Shown here: positions 1-10,783 of the stretch, piece by piece | Layout: each line of letters starts with the position of its first letter | Numbering within the stretch: the first letter of the stretch is position 1 | DNA from: Candidatus Methylopumilus rimovensis | GTDB taxonomy: Bacteria; Pseudomonadota; Gammaproteobacteria; Burkholderiales; Methylophilaceae | Direction of reading: 5' to 3' | Assembly: GCF_006364615.1 (NCBI RefSeq) | Contig: NZ_CP040986.1 | Span: 124,001-188,000, forward strand | DNA length: 64,000 bases | Position numbers and translations under genes: made by a program | Notes under the pieces: generated by a model | The model's input: the letters and a program-made list of their open reading frames with translations, nothing else | The model's database searches: none | Told to the model about the DNA's origin: nothing

Positions 1-160
1 TAAAATCTTTACGGTTTAAACCTAATGTATAGATAGCATCATGTTCTGTAATCCATATTTCATCTTGAGTGGACCTATCTCTTTTGAAAGTAAAATTTTT
101 CATCTTATGCCATGTGGATTCATAAGGCGTGAGCCCAAGATATTTGACGCAGATTGCCAT
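1..160 (-). CDS. lipB: Octanoyltransferase LipB (N-terminal part, cut by window edge)
   Basis: LipB moves octanoyl groups from acyl carrier protein to lipoyl domains, the first step of lipoate-cofactor assembly in the cytoplasm. Reading the complement from the ATG at 160 gives a product starting MAICVKYLGLTPYESTW and continuing to EHDAIYTLGL, which matches the conserved LipB N-terminus (LGL..Y..TW, then DE.W..EH...YTLG). Only about 53 codons are inside the window, so the catalytic Lys/Cys region is not visible. It begins 4 bases after the stop of the ybeD-like gene, and the ybeD-lipB order is a familiar one in proteobacteria. The identification rests on this short stretch plus the neighbour. 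Confidence 0.85.
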   Translation of the reverse strand, partial: MAICVKYLGLTPYESTWHKMKNFTFKRDRSTQDEIWITEHDAIYTLGLNRKDF

Positions 161-164
161 AAAA

Positions 165-443
165 TTAAAGAACGACTTTGATCATTGGATGTGATGAAAG
201 TGATCGATAGATATCATCTAGCTCAGGTTTATTTTTGACATAAACAAAGCAAGTCAGACTGATATAGCGACCTTCACTACTTCCCTTCATCTCGATTGTG
301 CTTGGATCGAATTTTTCATTTTTTTGCGTGATGATTTCAATCACAGTGGATGTAAATTCGTCATGAACTTCTCCCATGACTTTAATAGGGAAGTGACATG
401 GAAATTCAATCAGTGTCTCTGGCGATATATTTTGATCTGTCAA
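165..443 (-). CDS. ybeD: YbeD-like protein (DUF493 family)
   Basis: This is a 92-residue cytoplasmic protein of the YbeD/DUF493 family. The family has a small ferredoxin-like alpha/beta fold similar to ACT-type regulatory domains and no firmly established function. Family features visible are the N-terminal LIEFPCHFPIKVMG segment, the following EF...V.EI block and the late YISLTCFVYVKN strand. Length is normal (about 90 residues). It sits directly between rlpA (adjacent, no gap) and lipB, so it is probably co-transcribed with both. The fixed link with lipB has suggested a role in lipoate metabolism, but nothing in the sequence proves that. Confidence 0.85.
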   Translation of the reverse strand: MTDQNISPETLIEFPCHFPIKVMGEVHDEFTSTVIEIITQKNEKFDPSTIEMKGSSEGRYISLTCFVYVKNKPELDDIYRSLSSHPMIKVVL

Positions 444-1346
444 TTAATTGTTTTCTTTAGCAAGTACAAAAATACTAATTTTTATTTTTGATTTAATAAG
501 ATCGGCGATGTTATTTGCCTCGTCTTTCGAATTGAAAGGACCGATAACTACATGAAATAAATCCTCTGAAAATTGTTTTTTAAATGGCGGCGTATTTTCC
601 AATTTCATTTCTGCGAGCTGCTTTAACAAAAGATCTGCATTTTTTTCATTTTTAAAGGCGCCGGCTTGAATATAAAGCGGTTCATTAGTTATTGCCGCTT
701 CCGCTGATTTCACTTGTGAAGTACTTACTTCTTTTTCTTTTAATTTTTCATTAATGATATCAGGTGTTTTTTTGAGAGCACTAAATTGTCTCGGATCAAT
801 AAGCTCTACTTCTACCGGACCACTTCCTTTATCAGACAGTCTTAATTTGTAAGCTGCAGCATATGATAAATCAATGACGCGATCTTTTTTGAATGGACCT
901 CGATCGTTAATTCTCACAATTACACTTTTACCATTTTCAGTATTAGTGACTCTGACATAACAAGGTATGGGGAGTGTGGTATGAGCACCTGTCATGCCAT
1001 ACATATCATAGTATTCGCCCACGGATGTTTTTTTGCCGTGATAACGTTTGCCGTACCAAGAGGCGATACCTTTCTCTTTGTAAGGGAAGAAGGAAGTCAT
1101 AGGGGTGTATTTATTATCAAGTGCAATATAGGGTTGATTTGCACGCGCATAAAAAGGTTCAACTTTAGGCGTTGCATCAGGAATGGCATCAATATTTTCA
1201 GGCGGATTATCACCTGGCCCATCGTCGAGGTAATAGCCACCACCTTTTTTTGAAGGGACAGCTACAGTCTCTTTTTTGAAAGAGGGAGCACTCGCACAGC
1301 CTGTAAGTATGGAAATAAGAATGAGGACGGAAAAAATTTTAATCAT
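444..1346 (-). CDS. rlpA: Septal-ring lipoprotein RlpA, lytic transglycosylase type
   Basis: RlpA is an outer-membrane lipoprotein that binds glycan strands lacking stem peptides and, in some species, cleaves them during daughter-cell separation. The 300-residue product has a lipoprotein signal with lipobox LTGC (Cys17). A double-psi beta-barrel follows at roughly 93-180, with the family's GIASWYG start, the Y.M..MT.AH..LP segment and the V.INDRGPF....IDLS.AAA motif. A C-terminal SPOR domain at about 225-295 contains YIQAGAF and VVIGPF. The His of TAHTTLP and the Asp of NDRGP match residues needed for activity. It shares one base with rodA upstream and abuts ybeD downstream, so it belongs to the elongation operon. 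Confidence 0.93.
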   Translation of the reverse strand: MIKIFSVLILISILTGCASAPSFKKETVAVPSKKGGGYYLDDGPGDNPPENIDAIPDATPKVEPFYARANQPYIALDNKYTPMTSFFPYKEKGIASWYGKRYHGKKTSVGEYYDMYGMTGAHTTLPIPCYVRVTNTENGKSVIVRINDRGPFKKDRVIDLSYAAAYKLRLSDKGSGPVEVELIDPRQFSALKKTPDIINEKLKEKEVSTSQVKSAEAAITNEPLYIQAGAFKNEKNADLLLKQLAEMKLENTPPFKKQFSEDLFHVVIGPFNSKDEANNIADLIKSKIKISIFVLAKENN

Positions 1347-2443
1347 TAAGATGATCCCACAAGCTCTTTATGTGAATGCACACTCATTAATATACCAAAG
1401 CTAACTAAAATAATTGTCATCGATGTACCACCAAAACTAATAAGCGGTAAAGGCACGCCCACCACGGGCATGATGCCACTTACCATAGCGATATTAATAA
1501 AAATGTAAGTAAAGAAAGTAAGCCCAATATTAGCAGCCAGAAGCCTCGTAAATGTATTTTTTGCTTGAGAAGCAATCATGAGGCTTCGGCCAATAATGAA
1601 TGCAAAAAGTCCCAAGAGAAGAAGATTGCCTAACAAACCAAATTCCTCACTAAAAACCGCAAAAATAAAATCAGTCGTTCGTTCGGGTAAGAATTCAAGT
1701 TGACCTTGTGTACCATTAAGCCACCCTTTACCAATAAGACCTCCGGATCCCATGGCAATCGAAGATTGAATGGTGTGATATCCGGAACCTAATGGATCTT
1801 GGCTTGGATCTAATAAAATGAGCAGCCTATTTTTTTGGTAATCATGCAAATGTGTCCAAATGATAGGTGCCAGAGAAAAAAGACCGATAGCACCCCCCAC
1901 AATGAATTTCCAATTTAGGCCAGCCAAAAAAAGAATATAAAAACCTGATGCAGTAATTAATAGCCCTGTGCCTAAATCAGGCTGATTGATAATAAGGATG
2001 ACGGGCAAAATAAAAAAAAGAGAGGCAATAAAATAGTCAATAGCATGTCGATTATTTTCTCGCTTAGAAAGATACCAGGCCATAGCAATGGGGACTGCGA
2101 TACGCATAATCTCAGAAGGCTGCATTTTAAAAATACCTAAATTTAACCAGCGTTTAGCGCCATGGCTCGATTGACCCACAAACATGACAGCAAAAAGCAA
2201 TAACAAACCCATGATATAAATCGGCAGGGCTAGTTTTTCATAATATTTAGGATGAATTCTTGCCGTGATCCAAAGTAACGTAAATCCAAAACCAATATAG
2301 AGTAGTTGATTGAGTACTAAAATAATATTTCGCCCTGAGGCACTATATAGCGTAAAAAGACCGACGACTAAAGCTGAGCTAATAAAGATCATCAAAATAG
2401 AATCAATATTTTTTTTGAAGCGCAAGGTTAAACGATCTAGCAT
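1346..2443 (-). CDS. rodA: SEDS peptidoglycan glycosyltransferase RodA
   Basis: RodA (MrdB) is the inner-membrane SEDS polymerase that makes glycan strands for sidewall growth in partnership with PBP2. The 365-residue product is strongly hydrophobic with about ten membrane segments. It carries SEDS hallmarks: HGAKRWL..G...QPSE, the QPDLGT motif, and the PERTTDFIFAVFSEEFG loop, whose Asp is the likely catalytic residue. The C-terminal GVPLPLISFGG motif is also present. Its ATG lies 12 bases beyond the mrdA stop and its stop shares one base with the rlpA start, so mrdA-rodA-rlpA are tightly coupled. The PBP2 partner directly upstream favours RodA over FtsW. Confidence 0.96.
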   Translation of the reverse strand: MLDRLTLRFKKNIDSILMIFISSALVVGLFTLYSASGRNIILVLNQLLYIGFGFTLLWITARIHPKYYEKLALPIYIMGLLLLFAVMFVGQSSHGAKRWLNLGIFKMQPSEIMRIAVPIAMAWYLSKRENNRHAIDYFIASLFFILPVILIINQPDLGTGLLITASGFYILFLAGLNWKFIVGGAIGLFSLAPIIWTHLHDYQKNRLLILLDPSQDPLGSGYHTIQSSIAMGSGGLIGKGWLNGTQGQLEFLPERTTDFIFAVFSEEFGLLGNLLLLGLFAFIIGRSLMIASQAKNTFTRLLAANIGLTFFTYIFINIAMVSGIMPVVGVPLPLISFGGTSMTIILVSFGILMSVHSHKELVGSS

Positions 2444-2455
2444 AGTGGTCTTATT

Positions 2456-4363
2456 TTAATCGTGATATTCAGATTCAAGAGAACTTACTTTATTTTCTTC
2501 TTTGTTCGAAGATACTTTTTTAAGTAAATAATAATCCATTAATTTTCTTGCAATTGGGCCTGCGGTTGATCCGCCATGGCCGCCATTTTCAACAATCAAA
2601 GCAATTGCAATAGTGGGGTCATCTGCAGGTGCGTAAGCAATAAAAAGCGCATGGTCACGATGCCTTTCATTCATTCGATCAGGATTATATTTTTGATTCG
2701 CTTTCATCTCTACCACTTGAGCTGTTCCTGTTTTAGCAGCAATTTTATAAGGCGCTCCAGCACCGACACTTGCAGCAGTCCCTCCAGGCTGTGTCACATT
2801 AATCATACCCTCTTTGACGAGAGCCAAATGTTCAGGTTTAAAATGTAATTCTTGAACCATTTTATTTTTAAACACCTCCATTTTGCCAGTCTGACTATTT
2901 TTAATTGATTGAATAAGTCTTGGCTGAATAGTGAGCCCAGCATTAGCGAGAGTTGCGACCGCTTGCCCTAATTGCATAGGCGTGACAAGTGTATACCCTT
3001 GACCAATACTTGTAATGACGGTTTCACCGAGATACCAAGGTTGTTTAAACCTTTTTTGCTTCCATTCGGTTGATGGAAGTAATCCAGCATTCTCTCCAAA
3101 CATATCAATATGCGTCAATTTTCCAAAACCAAATTGAGATAAAAATTCAGATAATTTATTAATACCTAATTCAATACCCAGCCCATAAAAGAATGTATCG
3201 CATGAAATTGTAATTGCCATGACAATATCGACAGTACCATGCCCAAATGGCTTCCAGTCTCTATAAGTATGGCCTGAGTTTGGAAGTGTAAAAAATCCAG
3301 GATCTTTAATATTAAAAGGTGGTTTACGAATATCGTTTTCTAAGGCTGCTAATGCAACAAAAGGTTTAATGGTTGACCCTGGTGGATATAAACCATTGAT
3401 AGCGCGATTAAGCATGGGTTTATCTAGCGACTCATTAAGTAGTTTCCATTCATCAAGATCAATGCCACCTACAAAATGATTGGGATCGAAATTAGGGCGA
3501 CTGACAAAAGCAAGTACCTCTCCATTTTTTGGATTGATTGCCACCAGAGCGCCACGATATTTATTGAAAGCATTTTCAGCAATGTCTTGTAAATTTGCAT
3601 CGATAGATAATGTAATAGCATCTCCTTCGATAGACGGCGTGTTATTTAAAATACGCACTGAATTACCATTGGCATCGATTTCAACTTCTTGAAATCCAGT
3701 CGTGCCATGAAGTCTTGCTTCGTAGTATTTTTCGATACCTAATTTACCTATGGAGTCAGTGCCTTTGTAGTTCTGTTGCCAACCTAATTTTTTAATAGTC
3801 TCTTTATCTTCTTCATTAATACGGTTGATATGACCAATAAGATGTGAAGCAAATGAACCTTTGGGATAGCGTCTAAATAATCTAGACTTAATTTCGACAC
3901 CTTCAAATTGTAATTTATTGGCAGCAAATCTTGCGGCATCAATTTCGGACAAGTGCGTTTTGATGGGAATACTATCTAATGAAGAGCTTTCTCTTAAAAT
4001 TTTTTTAAATTGTTTTAAATCGCTAACACTTAATTCAACAATAGGTTTTAGATTATCAATAGTTTTATTAAGGTTAGTAACTTTAGAAGGTGTGACTTCT
4101 AGGCTATATACAAAATAATTATCTGCCAAGATGATACCGTTTCGATCGAGTATAAGTCCTCGATTCGGCACATTGGGAATGACAGCGATACGATTATTCT
4201 CAGATAAGCCTTTATAAAAATCGTATTTAAAAATTTGTAGGTAAAAAAAACGTCCAATGACCACTAAAAAAGCAATGGATATTAAACCTGTGAGAAGCGC
4301 TAACCTTCGCTTAAATAAGAAGCGCGACTTATAAATGTTTTGATTATTTTTTATAAAAGACAT
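2456..4363 (-). CDS. mrdA: Penicillin-binding protein 2, elongasome transpeptidase
   Basis: PBP2 cross-links peptidoglycan during cell elongation, working with RodA and the Mre proteins in the periplasm. The 635-residue product has a single N-terminal membrane anchor (about 22-45), a dimerisation/pedestal region, and a class B transpeptidase domain. Active-site motifs are STIK (Ser near 328), the SCD motif in ITISCDTFF, and KTG in AAKTGTAQ (about 547). The GxxGLE-type segment IGKLGIEKYYE is also present. Length is typical (about 630). It lies between mreD and rodA in an all-minus cluster with short gaps, the standard elongation operon of proteobacteria. Confidence 0.97.
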   Translation of the reverse strand: MSFIKNNQNIYKSRFLFKRRLALLTGLISIAFLVVIGRFFYLQIFKYDFYKGLSENNRIAVIPNVPNRGLILDRNGIILADNYFVYSLEVTPSKVTNLNKTIDNLKPIVELSVSDLKQFKKILRESSSLDSIPIKTHLSEIDAARFAANKLQFEGVEIKSRLFRRYPKGSFASHLIGHINRINEEDKETIKKLGWQQNYKGTDSIGKLGIEKYYEARLHGTTGFQEVEIDANGNSVRILNNTPSIEGDAITLSIDANLQDIAENAFNKYRGALVAINPKNGEVLAFVSRPNFDPNHFVGGIDLDEWKLLNESLDKPMLNRAINGLYPPGSTIKPFVALAALENDIRKPPFNIKDPGFFTLPNSGHTYRDWKPFGHGTVDIVMAITISCDTFFYGLGIELGINKLSEFLSQFGFGKLTHIDMFGENAGLLPSTEWKQKRFKQPWYLGETVITSIGQGYTLVTPMQLGQAVATLANAGLTIQPRLIQSIKNSQTGKMEVFKNKMVQELHFKPEHLALVKEGMINVTQPGGTAASVGAGAPYKIAAKTGTAQVVEMKANQKYNPDRMNERHRDHALFIAYAPADDPTIAIALIVENGGHGGSTAGPIARKLMDYYLLKKVSSNKEENKVSSLESEYHD

Positions 4364-4385
4364 CTTAAAGATTACACTTCAGTCT

Positions 4386-4850
4386 TTAGCGTTCTAATTT
4401 AAAAAATTTAGATTGAGTTAATAGGTACCATATAAGTGCGGCTATTATGCTTTGAATGAAGTAACTAAGACCTGGATATTGAAGATCATGCATCACATTA
4501 ATCATCAGCATAATAATTTGAGCGCTTAAAAATATGAAGAAAATATAAAATAATTGCTGATATTTGTTGTTAAGCATGATTTTATTAATAGAATATTGTG
4601 CAATGAAATAGCAAGACGCATAAGTCAATGCATATTGACCCAAAAGATCCCCTATAAAAATATCCGTCACAAGACCTACGAACCAAAATAACGAAATGGA
4701 TACAGCATTTGGGTTTTTAAAGAACCAAAAGATAAGTGCGAGTAAAATAAAATCAGGTGTTAAATCAGTATTAAAAATATTGATATGAATAAGATTCATG
4801 ATCGCGGCGACGATTAAAGAAAAAATCAGTGATTTATTTTTTCTGATCAT
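4386..4850 (-). CDS. mreD: Rod shape-determining membrane protein MreD
   Basis: MreD is a small inner-membrane component of the rod complex that links MreB filaments and MreC to PBP2/RodA. The 154-residue product is almost entirely hydrophobic with about five predicted membrane helices. It is recognised mainly by its position, its size (usual 150-170) and the N-terminal ...PDFILLALIFWF segment, which resembles the family's P.l..l.l.yW pattern. Its start lies inside the end of mreC (17-base overlap), which suggests translational coupling. MreD sequences diverge strongly, so synteny carries most of the call. Confidence 0.92.
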   Translation of the reverse strand: MIRKNKSLIFSLIVAAIMNLIHINIFNTDLTPDFILLALIFWFFKNPNAVSISLFWFVGLVTDIFIGDLLGQYALTYASCYFIAQYSINKIMLNNKYQQLFYIFFIFLSAQIIMLMINVMHDLQYPGLSYFIQSIIAALIWYLLTQSKFFKLER

Positions 4851-5721
4851 TTTTTATAGGTGCTACGTTATTAGCGACTTTGTTGATGGGGGCGACTACA
4901 AGCACATGACTGTGATTACGAATCGCTGAGATTGGCTTACAAATAATTTTTGCAAAAGGTAGTTTTGGATTATGGATAATCTCCAATACTTCCGCGACAG
5001 CAATGCCCTCCGGATAAATTGTATCAATACCTGATGTTTTTAAAATATCGCCTTTCATCACATCGACACTATTCGGTAAATAAGAAAGTGAGACTGTTTC
5101 ACTTTGTCCATTACCATTGGTAATAGCTCTTAAACCATTTCTTTGTATTTGAATAGGCACTGACATTTTCTTATCAATGATGAGAGTGACCTCGCTCGTT
5201 TCAGGAAAAACGCTACTGATTTGTCCTACAAGACCTAATGCATCAATGACTGGTTGACCAGGTTGGAAATCTTTATTTTGACCACCATCAATAATAATTT
5301 TCTGATTGAAAGGATCAAAGCGGGAATAAATAATACTGACCGCTTCTGTTTTAAATTTCTGGGTATTTTTAACTTCGAGTAAATTTCTTAATCGATCATT
5401 TTCTTGATCTATAAAATCTAAACGTTGAAGATCACCTTTTAATTGATCTATATCAAGCTTCAGCACTTCATTTTCATGAATTAAGCGAGATTGATTGCCA
5501 AAGTATTGCGTTGTGAAATCGTAAATATCATTTGGTAAGTTTAAGACTGCATGAAATGGTTTGGTAAATATATTGGTGAATTGTCTAATGTCTTTTAAAT
5601 AATGAAAACGAAAATCGACGCCCATCAATACGATCGATATGAAGGTGAGTAGTAATAATTTAGATAAAAGTGAAGGGCCTTTATTAAAAAGCTTAGATGA
5701 ATGTTGATGAGATTTAATCAT
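4834..5721 (-). CDS. mreC: Rod shape-determining protein MreC
   Basis: MreC is a periplasmic scaffold anchored in the inner membrane that activates PBP2. The 295-residue protein has one membrane segment at about 18-40, a coiled-coil stretch at about 75-115 (rich in L, E, D and K heptads, including ENEVLKLDIDQLKGDLQRLD), and the two-barrel MreC domain. Conserved pieces are VI...G...G.IGQ (here VIDALGLVGQIS), the RN...R.I..G.G segment, and GD.L.TSGID.IYPEGI..A.V. Length is usual for a beta/gammaproteobacterial MreC. It follows mreB by 32 bases and overlaps mreD. Confidence 0.96.
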   Translation of the reverse strand: MIKSHQHSSKLFNKGPSLLSKLLLLTFISIVLMGVDFRFHYLKDIRQFTNIFTKPFHAVLNLPNDIYDFTTQYFGNQSRLIHENEVLKLDIDQLKGDLQRLDFIDQENDRLRNLLEVKNTQKFKTEAVSIIYSRFDPFNQKIIIDGGQNKDFQPGQPVIDALGLVGQISSVFPETSEVTLIIDKKMSVPIQIQRNGLRAITNGNGQSETVSLSYLPNSVDVMKGDILKTSGIDTIYPEGIAVAEVLEIIHNPKLPFAKIICKPISAIRNHSHVLVVAPINKVANNVAPIKNDQKK

Positions 5722-5753
5722 TAAGCCTTAACTATTAATGAAGCAGAAAAAAA

Positions 5754-6851
<1,098 letters not shown>

Positions 6852-6882
6852 TCAAATCCAAGAAAGGTCAATAGAATCAGGG

Positions 6883-6888
6883 TATAAT
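6883..6888 (+). promoter_or_regulatory. Probable -10 element of the gatCAB promoter
   Basis: A perfect TATAAT preceded by GGG lies 60 bases upstream of the gatC ATG in the mreB/gatC divergent spacer. No convincing -35 hexamer is seen 16-18 bases upstream, so the -35 may be weak. The call rests on the hexamer and its placement only. Confidence 0.5.
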
Positions 6889-6947
6889 ACATTATATTGA
6901 TCAATAAATTAACAGCTTTTATTTAGAAAAACAGGAATTCTATTTGT

Positions 6948-7235
6948 ATGTCGATTACGCATGACGAAATCAAAAAAATTGCTCATTTAGCACGCATCAA
7001 AATTACAGAAGAAGAGGCGGATGCAACGCTTAAAAAATTATCCGGCATATTAAATCTGATAGAAGACATGAAAAAGGTGGATACCACTAATATTGCCCCT
7101 ATGTCCCATGCCCAATCAGTCACGCAAAGACTTCGTGATGATGTGGTCTCAGAAACAAACCAAAGAGAAAAATTACAAAAAATCGCACCGGAAGTGAGTG
7201 GTGGATTATATATCGTGCCTCAGGTCATTGAATAA
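6948..7235 (+). CDS. gatC: Glu/Asp-tRNA amidotransferase subunit C
   Basis: GatC is the small stabilising subunit of the GatCAB amidotransferase, which converts mischarged Glu-tRNA(Gln) and/or Asp-tRNA(Asn) to the amidated form. The 95-residue product has the family's N-terminal [14 protein letters not shown] start (here [16 protein letters not shown]), the central [13 protein letters not shown] segment and the conserved AP.SHA....LR.D motif. It is first in a tight gatC-gatA-gatB run, ending 2 bases before the gatA ATG. Length matches the family (about 95). Confidence 0.97.
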   Translation: MSITHDEIKKIAHLARIKITEEEADATLKKLSGILNLIEDMKKVDTTNIAPMSHAQSVTQRLRDDVVSETNQREKLQKIAPEVSGGLYIVPQVIE

Positions 7236-7237
7236 TC

Positions 7238-8695
7238 ATGGAAGACTGGAGCATCAAAGAACTCTCAAGTTTTTTGAGGGAAAAGAAAATATCAAGTGTT
7301 GAAATTACCACCGACTATCTTCAGCACATCAAAAAAAAGAACCCCGAGATTAATGCTTTTATTACGGTGGATGAAAATCGCTCTTTAACGCAGGCCAAGC
7401 TTGCAGATCAATTGATTCAAAAAGGCGAAGGCGATGTATTGACAGGTGTCCCAATTGCGCAAAAAGATATTTTTTGTGCAGAAGATTGGCTCACGACATG
7501 TGGCTCTAAAATGCTTCATAACTTTGTAGCACCTTATGATGCAACCGTTGTGAAAAAATTTAATGAGGCAGGTGCTATCAATTTAGGTAAAACTAATATG
7601 GATGAATTCGCGATGGGTTCATCGAATGAAACATCTTATTTTGGCGGTGTTAAAAATCCTTGGGATCTGACGCGCGTTCCAGGCGGAAGCTCAGGTGGAA
7701 GTGCAGCAGCGATTGCAGCTCGCATGTGTCCAGGTGCTACGGCGACGGATACCGGAGGCTCTATTAGGCAGCCAGCTTCTTTATGCGGACTGACAGGTTT
7801 AAAACCCACTTATGGTTTAGTATCTCGCTATGGCATGATTGCCTTTGCATCAAGTCTAGATCAAGCAGGGCCTATGGCAAAGTCATCCGAAGATTGCGCC
7901 ATGATGATGAATGTGATGGCAGGCTTTGATCCCAAAGATTCCACATCGATTGATCATAAAAAAGAAGACTACACAAAAAATATTGATCAGCCGATCGAAG
8001 GCCTAAAAATTGGATTGCCTAAAGAATTCTTTGCAGAAGGCCTAGATAGTGACGTTGCAAAAGTGATTGAATCTGCGATTGATCAATACAAAAAACTGGG
8101 CGCCACCATTGTGGATGTGAGTTTGCCTAACACCAATTTATCGATTCCTGTTTATTATGTTTTAGCGCCTGCCGAAGCCTCGAGCAATTTGTCACGATAC
8201 GATGGTGTGCGTTATGGACATCGTACAAGTCAATATGATGATCTTATGGATATGTATTGCAAGACCCGCCAAGAAGGATTCGGCGAAGAAGTGAAACGAC
8301 GTATCTTAATTGGTACTTATGTATTAAGTGCAGGCTATTACGATGCATATTATTTAAAAGCACAACAAATACGCCATTTGATTTCTGAAGATTTTAAAAA
8401 AGCATTTCAATCATGTGATGTCATCATGGGACCTACTGCGCCATCGACTGCTTTTAAAGCTAATGAAAAAATTGATGATCCAGTCACGATGTATTTACAA
8501 GATATTTATACCATTGCGACTAATCTTGCAGGCTTGCCAGGCATGAGTATTCCAGCAGGCTTTGTGAACAAACTTCCAGTAGGCATACAAATCATTGGCA
8601 ATTATTTTAATGAAGCACGCATGTTGAATGTGGCACATCAATTCCAAAAAGCGACTGACTGGCATAAAGCTATTCCAGAAGGAGCGCTTTCATGA
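7238..8695 (+). CDS. gatA: Glu/Asp-tRNA amidotransferase subunit A
   Basis: GatA is the amidase subunit of GatCAB and releases ammonia from glutamine for transfer to the mischarged aminoacyl-tRNA. The 485-residue protein has the amidase-signature catalytic triad: Lys76 in GVPIAQKD, cis-Ser151 in the [10 protein letters not shown] motif and Ser175 in [13 protein letters not shown]. The adjoining GLKPTYG..SRYG segment is also conserved. Length is normal (about 485). Its stop overlaps the gatB start by 4 bases, giving translational coupling. With gatB and gatC present and an H31-type AspRS further on (34567-36354), it probably serves tRNA(Asn) and possibly tRNA(Gln). Confidence 0.98.
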   Translation: MEDWSIKELSSFLREKKISSVEITTDYLQHIKKKNPEINAFITVDENRSLTQAKLADQLIQKGEGDVLTGVPIAQKDIFCAEDWLTTCGSKMLHNFVAPYDATVVKKFNEAGAINLGKTNMDEFAMGSSNETSYFGGVKNPWDLTRVPGGSSGGSAAAIAARMCPGATATDTGGSIRQPASLCGLTGLKPTYGLVSRYGMIAFASSLDQAGPMAKSSEDCAMMMNVMAGFDPKDSTSIDHKKEDYTKNIDQPIEGLKIGLPKEFFAEGLDSDVAKVIESAIDQYKKLGATIVDVSLPNTNLSIPVYYVLAPAEASSNLSRYDGVRYGHRTSQYDDLMDMYCKTRQEGFGEEVKRRILIGTYVLSAGYYDAYYLKAQQIRHLISEDFKKAFQSCDVIMGPTAPSTAFKANEKIDDPVTMYLQDIYTIATNLAGLPGMSIPAGFVNKLPVGIQIIGNYFNEARMLNVAHQFQKATDWHKAIPEGALS

Positions 8696-10122
8696 GCTGG
8701 GATGTCGTGATTGGTATTGAAACTCATGTGCAACTTCAAACTAAAACTAAAATTTTTTCAGGCGCTTCGACTGCATTTGGCGCAGAACCGAATACACAAG
8801 CTTGCGTATTATCCATTGCGCTTCCTGGCACACTCCCTGTTTTAAATTATGAAGCTGTGCAATGCGCCATTAAATTCGGATTAGCCACAAATGCCGAGAT
8901 AGCGCCAAGATCTATTTTTGCAAGAAAAAATTATTTTTATCCTGATTTACCTAAAGGCTATCAAATTAGCCAATATGAATTACCGGTGGTTGGCAAAGGA
9001 TCGCTTGAAATTGAAGTAGGTGAGATTAAAAAGACAGTGCGTATTACACGTGCACACTTAGAAGAAGACGCTGGGAAATCATCACACGGTGCGGTTCAAA
9101 ATGGCACAGGCATTGATTTAAATCGTGCAGGTACACCACTTTTAGAAATTGTCTCTGAGCCTGATATGACTTCAGCGGCTGAAGCAGTCGCTTATGCAAA
9201 AAAATTACATGAGCTAGTGCAATGGATTGGCATTTGTGATGGCAATATGCAAGAAGGTAGTTTTCGTTGCGATATTAACGTTTCAGTAAAACCTGCGGGT
9301 ACAGATAAATTAGGTACACGTCGCGAAATTAAAAATTTAAATTCATTTAAATTTATTGAGCAAGCTATTCATTTCGAAACTCAATGGCAAATTGAGATGT
9401 TAGAAGAAGGACAAACTATTCAACAGGCGACTGTCCTCTTCAACCCTGAAACAGGGGAAACAAAAGCGATGCGCTCTAAAGAAGAGGCTAATGATTATCG
9501 CTATTTCCCGGATCCCGATCTCTTACCATTAGAAATTTCTGATGAAAAAATTCATCAGATTAAAGAAAGCATGACTGAATTACCTCATCTTATGAAGGCT
9601 AGATTAGAACGTGATTATCAATTGTCATCCTATGATGCGTCCGGTATTACAAGCGATAAACATGTTGCCGATTATTTTTTTGCTACTTTAAAAGAAGGTG
9701 CCGAGCCTAAGCAAATTGCAAATTGGATCTTAGGCCAATTATTTTCTAAATTGAATGAGCATAATTTATCGGTTGAATATTCACCGATAAAACCCGAAGT
9801 TTTGAGTTTACTTTTAAAACGTATTCAAGATGGCACTATTTCAAATAATGGTGCTAAACAACTTTTTGAAAAATTGTGGACCGACCCAGATTTAGACATT
9901 GATGCGTTGATTGAATCTGAAGGATTAAAACAAGTTTCAGACAGCGGTCTTATTGAAACCATGATTGATGAAGTCTTAAAAAATAATCAGGCGATGATAG
10001 ATGAATATCGATCAGGTAAAGAAAAAGCGTTTAATGCACTTGTAGGTCAAATTATGAAAGCCTCTAAAGGCAAAGCCAATCCGGGGCAGGTCAACGAACT
10101 CCTTCGTAAAAAATTAAGCTAA
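8692..10122 (+). CDS. gatB: Glu/Asp-tRNA amidotransferase subunit B
   Basis: GatB recognises the mischarged tRNA, activates the acyl side chain with ATP and receives ammonia from GatA. The 476-residue product starts [19 protein letters not shown], the GatB signature. It continues with the [17 protein letters not shown] block, the [10 protein letters not shown] and [17 protein letters not shown] motifs, and ends in the C-terminal YqeY-like tail domain ([20 protein letters not shown]). Length is typical. It overlaps gatA by 4 bases, and its TAA shares the tetranucleotide CTAA with the opposing stop of pyrE. Confidence 0.98.
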   Translation: MSWDVVIGIETHVQLQTKTKIFSGASTAFGAEPNTQACVLSIALPGTLPVLNYEAVQCAIKFGLATNAEIAPRSIFARKNYFYPDLPKGYQISQYELPVVGKGSLEIEVGEIKKTVRITRAHLEEDAGKSSHGAVQNGTGIDLNRAGTPLLEIVSEPDMTSAAEAVAYAKKLHELVQWIGICDGNMQEGSFRCDINVSVKPAGTDKLGTRREIKNLNSFKFIEQAIHFETQWQIEMLEEGQTIQQATVLFNPETGETKAMRSKEEANDYRYFPDPDLLPLEISDEKIHQIKESMTELPHLMKARLERDYQLSSYDASGITSDKHVADYFFATLKEGAEPKQIANWILGQLFSKLNEHNLSVEYSPIKPEVLSLLLKRIQDGTISNNGAKQLFEKLWTDPDLDIDALIESEGLKQVSDSGLIETMIDEVLKNNQAMIDEYRSGKEKAFNALVGQIMKASKGKANPGQVNELLRKKLS

Positions 10123-10763
10123 GTTTTAATTCCATATTCTTTTTGATAGGCGCGCATTGCGTCCATATGCGATGCGTATGTTGCATTCGATTCAATATAA
10201 CGCATAATTTCTTTTAGAGAAGTGAGGTGGCAGACAGGCAAGTGATGTGTGGCCTTAATTTCTTCAACAGCTGAAAGTGTGCTACTCCCTTTTTCTTCTC
10301 GATCAATGGAAATAGCAATGCCTGAGGGTTTAGCACCTTCTTCTAAAATAAGATTTACAGATTCATTCACAGAAGTGCCCGCAGAGATGACATCGTCTAC
10401 AATAAGCACCTGTCCTTTTAATGGCGTTCCAATAATGACACCACCTTCACCATGATCTTTTTTTTCTTTGCGATTGAATGCGAAAGGCACATTACGGCCT
10501 AAGCTCGCAAAAGCAATCACAATGGATGTGACTAAAGGAATGCCCTTATAAGCGGGACCATAAAGCATATCAAAAGGAATGTTTGAAGCTTCAATGGATT
10601 TGGCATAAAACATTCCGAGCTTCATTAAGCTCTCACCGTCATTAAAAAGACCTGTATTAAAAAAGTAAGGACTTAAGCGACCGGCTTTTGTTTTAAATTG
10701 ACCGAACTGTAAAACCTGTTTTTTTAGGGCAAATTCGATAAACTCTTGACTTGAATGATCCAT
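10119..10763 (-). CDS. pyrE: Orotate phosphoribosyltransferase
   Basis: PyrE joins orotate to PRPP to make OMP in pyrimidine synthesis. The 214-residue product starts with the orotate-site segment [19 protein letters not shown], then has the Y.......[10 protein letters not shown] loop, RKE.KDHGEGG (flexible catalytic loop) and the PRPP-binding motif [13 protein letters not shown] at about 121-133. Length matches the E. coli type (213). It is convergent with gatB, with the stop codons overlapping, and divergent from xth across only 20 bases. Confidence 0.97.
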   Translation of the reverse strand: MDHSSQEFIEFALKKQVLQFGQFKTKAGRLSPYFFNTGLFNDGESLMKLGMFYAKSIEASNIPFDMLYGPAYKGIPLVTSIVIAFASLGRNVPFAFNRKEKKDHGEGGVIIGTPLKGQVLIVDDVISAGTSVNESVNLILEEGAKPSGIAISIDREEKGSSTLSAVEEIKATHHLPVCHLTSLKEIMRYIESNATYASHMDAMRAYQKEYGIKT

Positions 10764-10783
10764 AGATAAATCGATAGAGATGA